DNA from: Anaerobutyricum hallii
GTDB lineage: Bacteria; Bacillota; Clostridia; Lachnospirales; Lachnospiraceae
NCBI RefSeq assembly: GCF_900209925.1
Contig: NZ_LT907978.1
Span: forward strand, 3,257,001 to 3,321,000
Length of the DNA stretch: 64,000 nt
Direction: 5' to 3'
Shown here: in pieces, positions 41,147 to 49,530 of the stretch
How the letters are laid out: every line of letters begins with the position of its first letter
Position numbering within the stretch: the stretch's first letter is position 1
Translations under genes and position numbers: made by a program
Notes under the pieces: generated by a model
The model's input: the letters and a program-made list of their open reading frames with translations, nothing else
What the model was told of the DNA's origin: nothing
Databases searched by the model: none

Positions 41147-41235
41147 AGGGGCTGTTTTTGCAACAGCCCCTCGCCCCTTTTATAGGGAAAGTTACTTTAT
41201 CCGCCTTTTCCTTTTGGTAGGGGAATGGAAAAGGC
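41147..41235. terminator. stem-loops after the FN3 protein gene
   Basis: AGGGGCTGTT (41147-41156)/AACAGCCCCT (41162-41171) is a perfect stem, and GCCTTTTCC (41203-41211)/GGAAAAGGC (41227-41235) is another. Together they probably stop transcription of the minus-strand gene ending at 41250, although T-tracts are weak. Confidence 0.6.
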
Positions 41236-41249
41236 AGTTCCAAAAAAAG

Positions 41250-42176
41250 TTACTTTGCTCTTATTACTTTTTTCACTTCCGGACCATTACCATATCCTTT
41301 ACCTAATGCTGTACTGATTCTGATCGTCAGCTTTTTCCCTTTCTGTGCTCCGTTAGGAACCCATACGGTATAACTCTTTTTACTTCCTTTTACCCAGTTA
41401 CCAGCAACCCACATACCGCCAATTTTCGGTACTTTTTTCTTTAAGGTTACTTTTACTTTATACTTCGTATAGGTATACGGTGGTACCCATTCATAACGTG
41501 AAATGCGTCCACCAATCCAGTGCTTGCGCCACCAGCCCTTAACCGTTACCTTTTTCCTCTGTACGATTTTGATGGACTTGATAGCCGGTTTCTTCTTAGA
41601 ACCAGTCTTCATCGTTACGATATCGGATGGCGTTCCTATCATACCATTTGCATAAGCCTGTACGCGGAACTTGTAATTCGTCAGAGGTTTTAATCCTTTG
41701 ATCGTCACCGGATTACTGTTACCACAAGAGAAGTATCCTAACGTCTTTGCTGTCGTCCATTTACCCTTCTTTAAAACCTGAATCCTTACAGAAGTCTGCA
41801 GCTTATTTGGATAATCCACCCAGAACTTTGCTGAATTATAACCGGTAGCCACACGTGGCTTTTTCAATTTCTCTGCCGGACTGATCACGTAAGTTGTAAA
41901 TGTCTTTCCGTTTGTTGTCTTAAAGGTGATCCATGCATGTCTGCCTGGTGCAGTAGCAGTAGATGGAATTCCATCATAATCAACTGTATTTGAATTATAC
42001 CAGTCCCATGTCTTTCCGGTAAGATGGTCATATACTGAAACAATCTTATCATCGGAATTCGCTGGTACGGTCTGTGCGATCACCTTTTTCTTCCCTATGT
42101 CGGAAAGCTGAATCTCACTTGATGAACAGGTAATTCCATTCGCAGGGATCCAATCATGACCGTTTAAATTAAACAT
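41250..42176 (-). CDS. fibronectin type III protein, C-terminal part of a frameshifted gene
   Basis: The frame opens with ATG at 42176, but the same frame is open upstream to about 42370 and continues the protein encoded at 42322-43047. Residues about 95-190 of this part form an FN3 domain (PRVATGYNSAKFWVDYPN... TIKGLKPLTNYKFRVQAYANG). The rest is basic, Lys- and Trp-rich (GWWRKHWIGG, YEWVPPYTYTKYKVKVTLKK), ending in a strand-rich module. It would be displayed at the cell surface. Taken alone it lacks a signal peptide and a good ribosome site, so it is not expected to be made as a separate protein. Confidence 0.75.
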   Translation of the reverse strand: MFNLNGHDWIPANGITCSSSEIQLSDIGKKKVIAQTVPANSDDKIVSVYDHLTGKTWDWYNSNTVDYDGIPSTATAPGRHAWITFKTTNGKTFTTYVISPAEKLKKPRVATGYNSAKFWVDYPNKLQTSVRIQVLKKGKWTTAKTLGYFSCGNSNPVTIKGLKPLTNYKFRVQAYANGMIGTPSDIVTMKTGSKKKPAIKSIKIVQRKKVTVKGWWRKHWIGGRISRYEWVPPYTYTKYKVKVTLKKKVPKIGGMWVAGNWVKGSKKSYTVWVPNGAQKGKKLTIRISTALGKGYGNGPEVKKVIRAK

Positions 42177-42321
42177 AAATGTTGCTGGATGATAAGCCTG
42201 TCTGTTATTAACTATCTTTACATAATAAGTGCCACTTGTTAAAGTTTTTGAACCTATATTCCATATGTTCTCGCCTTTATATTGTGTAGCGGCTTCTTTG
42301 TATACCAGTTCATCACGAGAA

Positions 42322-43047
42322 TTATATATTTTGATAAATGTTTGACTTTGATGAAAAAGGCTGCATCTTTCTTTCTTTCTCAGCTAGCTCAAATATCGGA
42401 TTAATTACTGCTCTATCCTTAACATCAAACTTATACCAACGTTCATCTTCCCCTGGTTTAACATCTGCACTGATACCATTTTTATCCATACTTTCTATAC
42501 CATAGGTAATACCATCATAAAGACTGTACTGCATACCGGATAATAGAATTTTTAATGCTTTGGATTTTGCAGGAGCAAAAGACTGCCCTTTCGTTTTTAT
42601 ATATTGTGCTTTCGGTAAAACTTCTGCTTTAACAGTAATGCTCGTTTCAGCTCTACGATCATACACACCAAACTCGACTTTACAAGCTCTCTTTATAGTC
42701 TGTCCAGGATACATATAAATAAAATTCCGTACGCTCTTACCCCATTGATAACGATGATTACCTACCCATATTTCTCCTTTTTTGGAGGCAGTAGAAGGAG
42801 TGGTATCCTCAAAAGTTACTTTGATTGCTTTTCCTATAGAATTCGTTACATTCAAATAATTTTTCTCATCATCATCCTTTCGTGATAAAGAGACTATTTC
42901 TACATTACCGGTTCTGTCAATGTTAATATTATTTTCACTAGCATTCACCCCGGCATCTGCCATAAACCAGAACCCAAACACCAAAGCACATAACAATAAT
43001 CCCTTCATGAAATAGTTACATATTCGTTTCGTTCTCTCTTTTTTCAT
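42322..43047 (-). CDS. secreted FN3 protein, N-terminal part ending at a frameshift
   Basis: It begins with AGGAGG before ATG 43047 and a signal peptide (MKKERTKRICNYFMKGLLLCALVFGF in two parts; cleavage near VNA). The mature part is beta-rich; the C-terminal DERWYKFDVKDRAVINPIFELAEKE is the start of a pre-peptidase-like (PPC) domain. After three GAAA units the frame goes to KMQPFSSKSNIYQNI and stops. Removing one GAAA unit reads ELAEKERCSLFHQSQTFIKIY and goes on through YYVKIVNNRQ into the 41250-42176 frame, completing the domain. The gene is therefore one of about 590 codons, switched off here by a repeat-length change or by a sequencing error. Confidence 0.75.
   Translation of the reverse strand: MKKERTKRICNYFMKGLLLCALVFGFWFMADAGVNASENNINIDRTGNVEIVSLSRKDDDEKNYLNVTNSIGKAIKVTFEDTTPSTASKKGEIWVGNHRYQWGKSVRNFIYMYPGQTIKRACKVEFGVYDRRAETSITVKAEVLPKAQYIKTKGQSFAPAKSKALKILLSGMQYSLYDGITYGIESMDKNGISADVKPGEDERWYKFDVKDRAVINPIFELAEKERKMQPFSSKSNIYQNI
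42367..42380 (-). repeat. GAAA tetranucleotide tract at the frameshift
   Basis: The plus strand reads CTTTCTTTCTTTCT: three GAAA units on the coding strand plus a partial one. Loss of one unit restores the reading frame of the FN3 protein. Confidence 0.7.
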
Positions 43048-43172
43048 AATGATCCCTCCTGTTTATTCTCCAACGAAGTTGCGGGAGTGTCGTTTTTAAA
43101 CCATTAAGTTTTTCTAAGAAAATTATAACAAATATGCTCATTTTTCACCCTGTCCCTAAGTACAGGTTTTCT

Positions 43173-43820
43173 TCACAAAGAAGGGGGATTTTTTTCTGGA
43201 CTGCTTGGAATGATAAAGTTTTTATTGGTGACTGCGATTGCAAGTCGTGTTTTATTGGCATAGCCGGTTTTGGCTAAAATATTGGATACATGAAACTTTA
43301 CTGTTCTCTGGGATATATGCATTCGTTCGGCGATTTCACTATATTCCAGTCCTTCGCAGACGAAGCGCAGCACCTCGATTTCTTTGGCGGTAAGTTCTGA
43401 ACTGTCCGCAAGCCCCAGCTTTACACTCGGTGTTTTATCCGGGAAAATGTGTTCTCCTGCCATTGTTTGTTCTATGACATCAATGAGGTTCTCCGGGCTG
43501 ATATCTTTATACCAGAAGCTGTCAACTTTCGCTTCCTTTGCTCTTTTTAAATAGCCGACTTCAACCATGGAAGTGACGATAATTATTTTTATATCCGGAA
43601 ATTCTGCTTTAATTTCTGCCGCTGCTTCTATACCATCTTTATTCCCGGCTGTACATACGTCCATCAAAATTAGGTCGATTTTCTCCCGTCTGCATACAGC
43701 AAGCGCAACATCTGCTCCATTTACACTGGCGGAAAGTGCGTATTTCCCACTATCTAAAAGTATTCTTTCCATATTTTCTCGAGGCATCCTCTGATCCTCT
43801 ACGATCAATACCTTTTTCAT
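43173..43820 (-). CDS. NarL/LuxR-type response regulator
   Basis: A 215-residue transcription factor. The receiver domain has MKKVLIVEDQRM, the phospho-acceptor Asp in LILMDVCTAGNKDG, the conserved Thr/Ser in IIIVTSM and the Lys in FWYKDISPENL. The C-terminal LuxR helix-turn-helix is ELTAKEIEVLRFVCEGLEYSEIAERM (in parts) with ISQRTVKFHVSNILAKTG. It overlaps the histidine kinase stop by 4 bp (ATGA) and is the last gene of the three-gene signalling operon. Targets are unknown. A weak hairpin CCTGT...ACAGG follows before the FN3 gene. Confidence 0.93.
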   Translation of the reverse strand: MKKVLIVEDQRMPRENMERILLDSGKYALSASVNGADVALAVCRREKIDLILMDVCTAGNKDGIEAAAEIKAEFPDIKIIIVTSMVEVGYLKRAKEAKVDSFWYKDISPENLIDVIEQTMAGEHIFPDKTPSVKLGLADSSELTAKEIEVLRFVCEGLEYSEIAERMHISQRTVKFHVSNILAKTGYANKTRLAIAVTNKNFIIPSSPEKNPPSL

Positions 43821-45106
43821 TCTTCCTCCTTACTCTCCCTCTCCTTTTGAAATGTTATTGTCAATGCAAAATACGGCATGGATTGTATATGCATTTCCCC
43901 ACTATAATCAAATATATGCCGGGAAAGGTTATATAGTCCTCCTTTGGGAACAACTTCTTTTTCCGGCGCCACCCCATTATTTGTAATACGAATACGATAA
44001 AAGTCTTTATTTTCCTGCATTGCGATAGAAAGTTCGGTCGCACCGGCGTGACAGACGCCATTCGTCAGGCACTCTCTCATAGCAAGTATATATATATTGG
44101 CGTACTCTTCGTTCTTTGGCAAAGAACCAAGGCACTCTATCTTTACGCCAAGCGTTTTCGCATCCTGCAGAAATCTTTCAAATTCTCCTTCATCCAATGG
44201 GTACTGATTATCGTTCCAGATTGCATTTACCGCCTGACGGAGTAATCTGACCGCATCGCTGTAATCTGCACTCTCCTGCATTAAGCTCTGCCGGATAGCC
44301 GTCAGTCCCGCTCCCATCTGATCATGCAGCTTTGTCTTCGCGGCAAGCACTTCTCTTTCCCTTGTCAAGATCAGTACATTGTCCGAAAGATAGCGGAGTT
44401 CTTTTGAGATTTTTTTTAACTTTTCCGTCTGCTTTGTCAAATTTATTTTTTCATGATATTGCTTTGTAATATCCATAAAAACAGCTTCTGTATACACATT
44501 TCCATCGCTATCTTTTACTTCATTTTCCTGGTAATCCCACGCCTTTCCATCAGGAAAAAGGTACATCTCTTTTTTATCCGTGAGTCTGGTCACACCATTT
44601 TGCGTACTCGTATAAAGAGCATCCCGCAATTCGCTGAGTTTCTGCAAATCTTTATGCGCAAGAACCCGGAAAAGCCGATACATCTGTGTATTGGCAAGCT
44701 TCACTGCACCATTGGAATTAAAATAGCAAATGCCTATCGGAAGGAGATTCATCGCTTCTTGGATCGAATTCCGTCCCACTTGCTCCTTTGTTATCCTTCT
44801 CAGCCGGATACCTTCCCAGATAAGTAAAAAATCAATAATGCCGACAATGCACCAGATTACCCAGATTGGAACAGGCAACACTTCATAATAGTTTCCTCCC
44901 TTATCTATCTGCCCAAATGAATACGCCAGATGATTCAACAGGAAAAACAAGAATAAAAATGCAAGAATATTCCAATGCCACTTCTTTTTATCTATCCGCA
45001 TATCATGAAACATAAGAAGCAAAAATAAGGTAACGATCAAACTGAGCAGCACCGCTGTCATTAACAGCGTCTGCATTACCTTATATGAAAGATAGAATGT
45101 CTGCAT
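43817..45106 (-). CDS. sensor histidine kinase (HisKA_3-like)
   Basis: A 429-residue membrane kinase. Three helices (LLMTAVLLSLIVTLFLLLMF, ILAFLFLFFLLNHLAYSF, IWVIWCIVGIIDFLLIW), then a PAS-like domain (LLPIGICYFNSNGAVKLANTQM...). A coiled coil leads into the phospho-acceptor region KLHDQMGAGLTAIRQSL (His-Asp-Gln), and the ATPase part has AMRECLTNGVCHAGATEL (N-box) and ITNNGVAPEKEVVPKGGLYNL (G-box). It should phosphorylate the response regulator encoded next. It overlaps both neighbours, so the three proteins are made together. Confidence 0.88.
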   Translation of the reverse strand: MQTFYLSYKVMQTLLMTAVLLSLIVTLFLLLMFHDMRIDKKKWHWNILAFLFLFFLLNHLAYSFGQIDKGGNYYEVLPVPIWVIWCIVGIIDFLLIWEGIRLRRITKEQVGRNSIQEAMNLLPIGICYFNSNGAVKLANTQMYRLFRVLAHKDLQKLSELRDALYTSTQNGVTRLTDKKEMYLFPDGKAWDYQENEVKDSDGNVYTEAVFMDITKQYHEKINLTKQTEKLKKISKELRYLSDNVLILTREREVLAAKTKLHDQMGAGLTAIRQSLMQESADYSDAVRLLRQAVNAIWNDNQYPLDEGEFERFLQDAKTLGVKIECLGSLPKNEEYANIYILAMRECLTNGVCHAGATELSIAMQENKDFYRIRITNNGVAPEKEVVPKGGLYNLSRHIFDYSGEMHIQSMPYFALTITFQKERESKEEE

Positions 45107-46827
45107 TACTTTTCACCTGCCTTTTTCACAGTAAATGTAAATTTCCATACACCTTCTTCACACTCGCCTTTCTCTGTCTTGTCAAAAAATGAGCTCAGAT
45201 TCGCTTCACTTTCTACTTCCATACAAACAATCAGTTCTTCTCCACAAGGACGAATCTTCACCCACATAAACTGAATAGAATCCACGCTGGCTTCTACTAT
45301 TGATTCAAAAAAGCTATAAATACGAACCGCATCCCGCACATAAATGCGCTCGCCCGCAGGAGCAGTCAGGGCACATTCTATCCCCATTAACTTCAAACTG
45401 CTAAAAGACTCTTCCAGACAGGCTCCAAGTTCCGCAACATCGGATATCTCTGCTCTTTCTCCAATAAAAATCAAATTTCCATATCTTTTTATGTATGTTC
45501 CGATCACACTGATCTTCGCAAGCAGCCTGCGGCTCTTTACCAGATCTTCCTCCACTTCGTATCGGCTAAGCAGCTCATTTAACAGCCCGATCTGTCCGGC
45601 AGTCTGCGTCTGTAACTTATCATATAAACGATTCTTTTCCCGTAGCATATTAATCTTTGCCTTTGTCTGATAATTCTCCTGTTCCAGACAATTACTCTCC
45701 TCTATTGTTTTCCTGTTCTCTTCCATTCTTTCAAGCAGCATAATAATATATTCAATATCTTCCTGCCATAAAATATGTCCACCCTGAATCGGTCTGTTTT
45801 GGATCAGCGTCTTCTTATCAACAACAACTTCTCCCTTCTCCGCTTCCCTCATCACCGCTTTCGAAAGCTCCATTGCATTAGCAGAAGTATACCGGACACG
45901 ATAATTTCGATCCGTAATCTGCGCTCCCATCGTACATACTTCAAATAGTTCTTCATACCCCGTATTCGTCTGAATCAGCCCACAGTAAATACAGCTCTCA
46001 AATATACATACAAACAGCAGGCATAACGCCGCTGTAATATCTCCACCAATAACCTGCATCCACTCTGCACCGCTTGCATAAATAATCGCATAAAGAATAG
46101 AAATACCGATTCCAATCACCGGCAAATACTTCTTTCTCTGAGACAGCCGGCACTTATAAACCATTAAAGCAAACGCAGCCACCGCGCAGACAACTTCCCA
46201 CAACAGCACAGTATAATATCCCCACGCATAGCTGTAGCCTTTATCCGTCCATACCTCTCCTGCCGCAAAAGAAAACACACACTGATGAAAATCATTTGAC
46301 AATACCAATAAAAAACAGAGCGTTGTAGGAACATATAAAAACTTTAACCACTTCGGCAAAATGTACTCTTCCGGCTGCCCAAGCAGAACTGCTGTCTGTA
46401 CCGCCGCCTGCGGAATAAACAGCATCGGCAGGTAATAGCTGTACCATAAATAACGCTCTACATTTACATCCATCGCAAAAAAATACTTTATACTGCGTAC
46501 AACAAACCAGAAAATCATTAACCCCGATATAAAAATCAGTGTATTTTTCGCCGCTTTTTGAACGACCCGCTTATGAATACTGATTCCCCACCCAATATAT
46601 AATCCAATATATATCAAGGTTCGTAAAATCCCCCAAAAAAGATATCTAGGGCTTACCTTCCCTACAATACGGCATAGCAGCGCAGCGATAACCAGCCCCG
46701 CAAAAATAACTTGATTCCAATTCCTTTGTTTTTTCTGTTGTATTTGTTCCTGTGGTTGTTGTTTTCGTTGTGTTTGTTTCCGTTGTTTTTGTTGTTTCTG
46801 TCGTACTTTTTGCATCACAGCGCTCAT
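45106..46827 (-). CDS. polytopic membrane sensor with degenerate kinase-like tail
   Basis: About 573 residues from the ATG at 46827 (AAAGGAAG upstream; the frame is open to 46872). A Gln/Lys-rich cytosolic N-terminus (KQQKQRKQTQRKQQPQ) is followed by about eight hydrophobic helices (for example VIFAGLVIAALLCRIV, TLIFISGLMIFWFVVRSI, YYTVLLWEVVCAVAAFAL, ITAALCLLFVCIFESCIYC). The cytosolic tail has a coiled coil and an ATPase-like shape (LLNELLSRYEVEEDLVKSRRLL, RIYSFFESIVEASVDSIQF), but I find no phospho-accepting His motif nor a glycine-rich nucleotide lid. It probably senses a signal and partners the HPK encoded next rather than acting as a kinase itself. Confidence 0.65.
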   Translation of the reverse strand: MSAVMQKVRQKQQKQRKQTQRKQQPQEQIQQKKQRNWNQVIFAGLVIAALLCRIVGKVSPRYLFWGILRTLIYIGLYIGWGISIHKRVVQKAAKNTLIFISGLMIFWFVVRSIKYFFAMDVNVERYLWYSYYLPMLFIPQAAVQTAVLLGQPEEYILPKWLKFLYVPTTLCFLLVLSNDFHQCVFSFAAGEVWTDKGYSYAWGYYTVLLWEVVCAVAAFALMVYKCRLSQRKKYLPVIGIGISILYAIIYASGAEWMQVIGGDITAALCLLFVCIFESCIYCGLIQTNTGYEELFEVCTMGAQITDRNYRVRYTSANAMELSKAVMREAEKGEVVVDKKTLIQNRPIQGGHILWQEDIEYIIMLLERMEENRKTIEESNCLEQENYQTKAKINMLREKNRLYDKLQTQTAGQIGLLNELLSRYEVEEDLVKSRRLLAKISVIGTYIKRYGNLIFIGERAEISDVAELGACLEESFSSLKLMGIECALTAPAGERIYVRDAVRIYSFFESIVEASVDSIQFMWVKIRPCGEELIVCMEVESEANLSSFFDKTEKGECEEGVWKFTFTVKKAGEK

Positions 46828-46905
46828 GTCACTTCCTTTACTGAATCGTATCGTCCATCTCTTAAGATTCATTGTACTATATTTATATTTTTCTGCACAG
46901 CAAAA

Positions 46906-46943
46906 AAGAGAGCACCTCGACTACTATTCTAGATGCTCTCTCT
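46906..46943 (-). terminator. terminator of the repeat-bearing transcript
   Basis: The minus strand reads AGAGAGCATC...GGTGCTCTCTTTTTTG: an 8-bp or longer stem, then six T. It is about 80 bp before the sensor gene start, so it could also work as an attenuator for that operon. Confidence 0.85.
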
Positions 46944-47641
46944 AGTAATTTGAATTTTCAATTATGTCCAACGGACTATACCTCCTGTTTCCCTTTTAAC
47001 TTTAAGCTAACCATCCACAGTTTGTATTGTAATCAGTCATTCCTTCTATCTTCTACAAAAGGATTATGATTCTTAATACACTTACTTCTGATTCCTTAAA
47101 ATCTCCGGTCATATGATTCATCTCAACTTTGGGCGATTATTCCTTTGAATTCTAAGCTGATTCCTAGATTCTTCAATTCTTCTTCCTACTACTACCTAAA
47201 GTGCTATCTATCTGATATTATCACTCACAATCTTCGAATCTTTAAATCTGCAATCTCACTTAAATTCTAAAACTTATGTTTTTGTTGGTCCGTACCTCCT
47301 GGTTTAGTATCGTTTCTTAAATCTTAACTTAACTGTTTGGTGGTCTGTACCTCCTGCTATAGTATCGTTTCGAGTCTTAGCTTAAGTTTTTGTTGGTCCG
47401 TACCTCCTGGTTAGTATCGTTTCTTGAATCTTAACTTAACTTTCTGGTGGTCTGTACCTCCTGTTATAATATCGTTTCCTAAATAAAAATTATGTTTTTG
47501 GTGGTCTGTACCTCCTTCTGACTTATTTAAATTCTGAAATTAATTTTAATCTGTTTGCACTCTCACCTCTTTTTCATGATAAAAGCAAAACCTCTAATTT
47601 CAAAATCTATATGATGGACTGTGCCGTCCGTTCTTTGTTTA
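46944..47641 (-). ncRNA. roughly 740-nt transcript with tandem GGAGGTAC repeats (sRNA or leader)
   Basis: A perfect promoter (47649-47677) and a terminator (46906-46943) bound this stretch, which has no frame of note. It holds the five 54-bp repeats described separately and a degenerate sixth GGAGG site at 46973-46986. Near its 3' end is a tiny possible ORF, MTDYNTNCGWLA (start about 47043), without a good ribosome site. It may be a free RNA or the leader of the sensor operon at 46827, which also seems to have its own -10 region (TATAGT, about 46880). Confidence 0.55.
47287..47516 (-). repeat. five tandem repeats, period 54 bp, with Shine-Dalgarno-like core
   Basis: The core AGGAGGTACrGACC appears on the minus strand at 47503-47516, 47449-47462, 47395-47408, 47342-47355 and 47287-47300, that is at steps of 54, 54, 53 and 55 bp. 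The linkers between cores share GAAACGATAnTA, and the remaining bases are AT-rich and variable. No start codon lies at a fitting distance after any GGAGG, and the linkers contain stops in all frames, so these are not ordinary small ORFs. Confidence 0.85.
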
Positions 47642-47648
47642 TGTCTGT

Positions 47649-47677
47649 ATTATAATGCAGAGTTCTTATTTTGTCAA
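47649..47677 (-). promoter_or_regulatory. perfect consensus sigma-A promoter
   Basis: On the minus strand TTGACA (47672-47677), exactly 17 bp, TATAAT (47649-47654). This is the best promoter in the window and points into the repeat-bearing region. Confidence 0.85.
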
Positions 47678-47689
47678 CACTATTTTTGT

Positions 47690-47974
47690 ATTTTTTATTG
47701 ATTTTCTAATTTTATTCTTTGAATCCGATTCTTTTTAGTTTTTATTATGTTTTATTTATAATTTTCAGAATATTTACTCTTTTCACAAACCCAAAGTACA
47801 AGATCAAACACCTTTCAAAACCAGCTTATTCCCCACATCACAGATAACTGTTCCTTTTTCGTCAGGTTTTCTCCATTTTTTTCTCACAGACTGTTCACAA
47901 ATTTCCGGTATCATAAAACCATCAAAAACAACAACTTATTTTTGATAGATTTTTTTCATACTTTCCTCTCTTTT
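47690..47974. other. gene-free AT-rich stretch
   Basis: I see no gene, repeat or clear signal here besides general AT richness. Confidence 0.4.
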
Positions 47975-48006
47975 AAAAAACCAGCCTTCATTGGCTGGCT
48001 TTTTTA
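47975..48006. terminator. bidirectional intrinsic terminator
   Basis: AAAAAACCAGCC-ttcatt-GGCTGGCTTTTTT is a compact stem with A and T runs on either side. Confidence 0.85.
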
Positions 48007-48084
48007 TTTTACGAATCAATCAAGATATTGAAGGCAAACGGTATTCTGAACTTTTAACCCTAGTATCACATCAATTAATAAACA

Positions 48085-48206
48085 AACAGACAAAAGAATT
48101 TCCTATTATACTCATTGTAATGTGAGAGCAAGAGAAGGATGCTTTCTGGCATTCTTCTCGCTGTGATATCTTTACAATGAGTATAATAGGAAATTCTTTT
48201 GTCGTA
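48085..48206. repeat. large palindrome, B-like variant
   Basis: Arms 48089-48120 and 48172-48203 are 32-bp perfect complements (GACAAAAGAATTTCC...). The inner hairpin GAGAAGGATGC-tttctg-GCATTCTTCTC is also complete. It lies 27 bp after the Mrr-like gene stop on the minus strand. Confidence 0.9.
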
Positions 48207-48229
48207 TGTTTCTGTCATATGTTTCTCAA

Positions 48230-48817
48230 TCATTCTTTTATATGGAACTTTTTTTGTATCTCCTTTCTTCCCCACAATTCCACTTCATTCCGGTGGGCAA
48301 GATTTCTGGCACTTTTCGTAAAATTACTATTTGTAACCACCATGGCATTATCTGCCTTATAGTACGCAATAGAACCGACAACTTCCTGTACGGCAGCAAT
48401 CCCAACATTCCTTTCATAACGCTTTGCCTGAACAACCGTCTTTTTTCCCCATTTACGAAGAACAAGATCTGCCCCGTAATCATGACTGTAACTTGTGAGT
48501 TTCACACGATATCCAAGATGCCGGAACTGAATAGTTAAATACCGCTCAAATGCCCGTCCACTCAGCTTATCTATTCTTTTCATTGTCATATGAAGATAAT
48601 ACAAGGTACATAAACGTCTAATAAACTGATAAATACAAATAGCACAGAGTAAAGCACAGCCGACTGCCGCCTCTCCCTCTCTCCTTGTATAAAATGTATA
48701 TCCTTGCAGAAACGTATATAGAACACCCGCTAACCATAGCCACTTTTTAATATCGAAATATCGCATCTTATCTTTTGCCTTTCTAATGCCTTTAAAATGA
48801 TATCTCAAAGTATACAC
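48230..48817 (-). CDS. membrane-anchored Mrr-type restriction endonuclease-like protein
   Basis: A 195-residue protein. The N-terminal half has two hydrophobic segments (WLWLAGVLYTFLQGYTF; AAVGCALLCAICIYQFI). The C-terminal half, from LSGRAFERYLTIQFRHLGY, is the Mrr catalytic domain: DYGADLVLRKWGKKTVVQAKRYERNVG has the Asp and Gln-x-Lys of the PD-(D/E)XK variant, followed by AVQEVVGSIAYYKADNAMVVTNSNFTKSAR (in parts) and a C-terminal strand. Soluble Mrr cuts modified DNA; small membrane-bound members are widespread and their role is unclear. It stands alone, flanked by palindromes on both sides. Confidence 0.88.
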   Translation of the reverse strand: MYTLRYHFKGIRKAKDKMRYFDIKKWLWLAGVLYTFLQGYTFYTRREGEAAVGCALLCAICIYQFIRRLCTLYYLHMTMKRIDKLSGRAFERYLTIQFRHLGYRVKLTSYSHDYGADLVLRKWGKKTVVQAKRYERNVGIAAVQEVVGSIAYYKADNAMVVTNSNFTKSARNLAHRNEVELWGRKEIQKKFHIKE

Positions 48818-48849
48818 TATTTTACTATTTTATTCATTAGAGAAAACAA

Positions 48850-48972
48850 ACGAAAATAAAAAGAATAGACTATAACAAATGTAAAGATATCACTGCGTAG
48901 AAAATGCCTGTTCGGCATTTTTACTTGCTCTTACATTACATTTGTTATAGTCTATTCTTTTTATTTTCTGCG
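48850..48972. repeat. large palindrome, B-like variant
   Basis: Arms 48853-48884 and 48936-48967 are 32-bp perfect complements (AAAATAAAAAGAATAG...). The interior shares AAAATGCC-tgttc-GGCATTTT with the type-B copy at 2137. Confidence 0.9.
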
Positions 48973-48979
48973 TTTTGAC

Positions 48980-49375
48980 CCCAGAAGGAATGAATGTAAT
49001 AGTCTTTGGGCGCGATTAAGGGGGAGGCGGCAGAAGGCTACTGCTACTCAGAAAGTATTCCTGCCCGCCATTTTTACTTGCTCTCACATTACATTTGCAA
49101 TGGTCTATTTTTTTTATTTTCTGTTTGTTGGCTCCAGAAGGAATGAATTCAATAGTCTTTGGGCGCGATTAAGGGGGAGGCGGCAGAAGGCTACTGCTAC
49201 TCAGAAAATATTCCTGCCCGCCATTTTTACTTGCTCTCACATTACATTTACAATGGTCTGTTCTTTTTATTTTCTGTTTATTGGCTCCACGTGAATGAAT
49301 TCAATAGTCTTTGGGAGCGATTAAGGATGAGGCGACAGATGTCTACTGCTTTTATATTCATTCCTTCCGGAGCCA
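48980..49375. repeat. tandem degenerate half-copies of the palindromic element
   Basis: A unit of about 150 bp (CCAGAAGGAATGAAT, AATAGTCTTTGGGCGCGATT, a GGGGGAGGCGGCAGAAGG run, then CGCCATTTTTACTTGCTC and a right arm ending TTTTATTTTCTG) is repeated three times (from 48982, 49131 and 49280). Only right half-palindromes are left in these. It ends at the type-A copy at 49381. Confidence 0.8.
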
Positions 49376-49380
49376 AAACA

Positions 49381-49503
49381 CAGAAAAAAGAAATAATGCC
49401 ATATCCCAGATGCGGCTTCGGAGCGGATTTAAGATGCGGATAAGCATCTTAAATCCAGCGACTACAGAGCAGATGGGATATGGCATTATTTCTTTTTTCG
49501 TCT
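49381..49503. repeat. large palindromic repeat, type A
   Basis: Arms 49384-49408 and 49474-49498 are 25-bp perfect complements. The inner stem is ATTTAAGATGC-ggataa-GCATCTTAAAT. It lies 30 bp after the amt stop on the minus strand. Confidence 0.9.
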
Positions 49504-49530
49504 GTTTCGTCTGTTTTTCTCTCAACGAAT

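Noticed and set aside
47287-47516. CRISPR array
   Set aside because: The constant part is only about 14 bp plus a short linker motif, the variable parts are similar to each other rather than spacer-like, and no cas gene is near.
46944-47641. Operon of very short peptides, each after a GGAGG
   Set aside because: No ATG, GTG or TTG lies at 5-12 nt from any repeat core, and all frames in the linkers meet stops.
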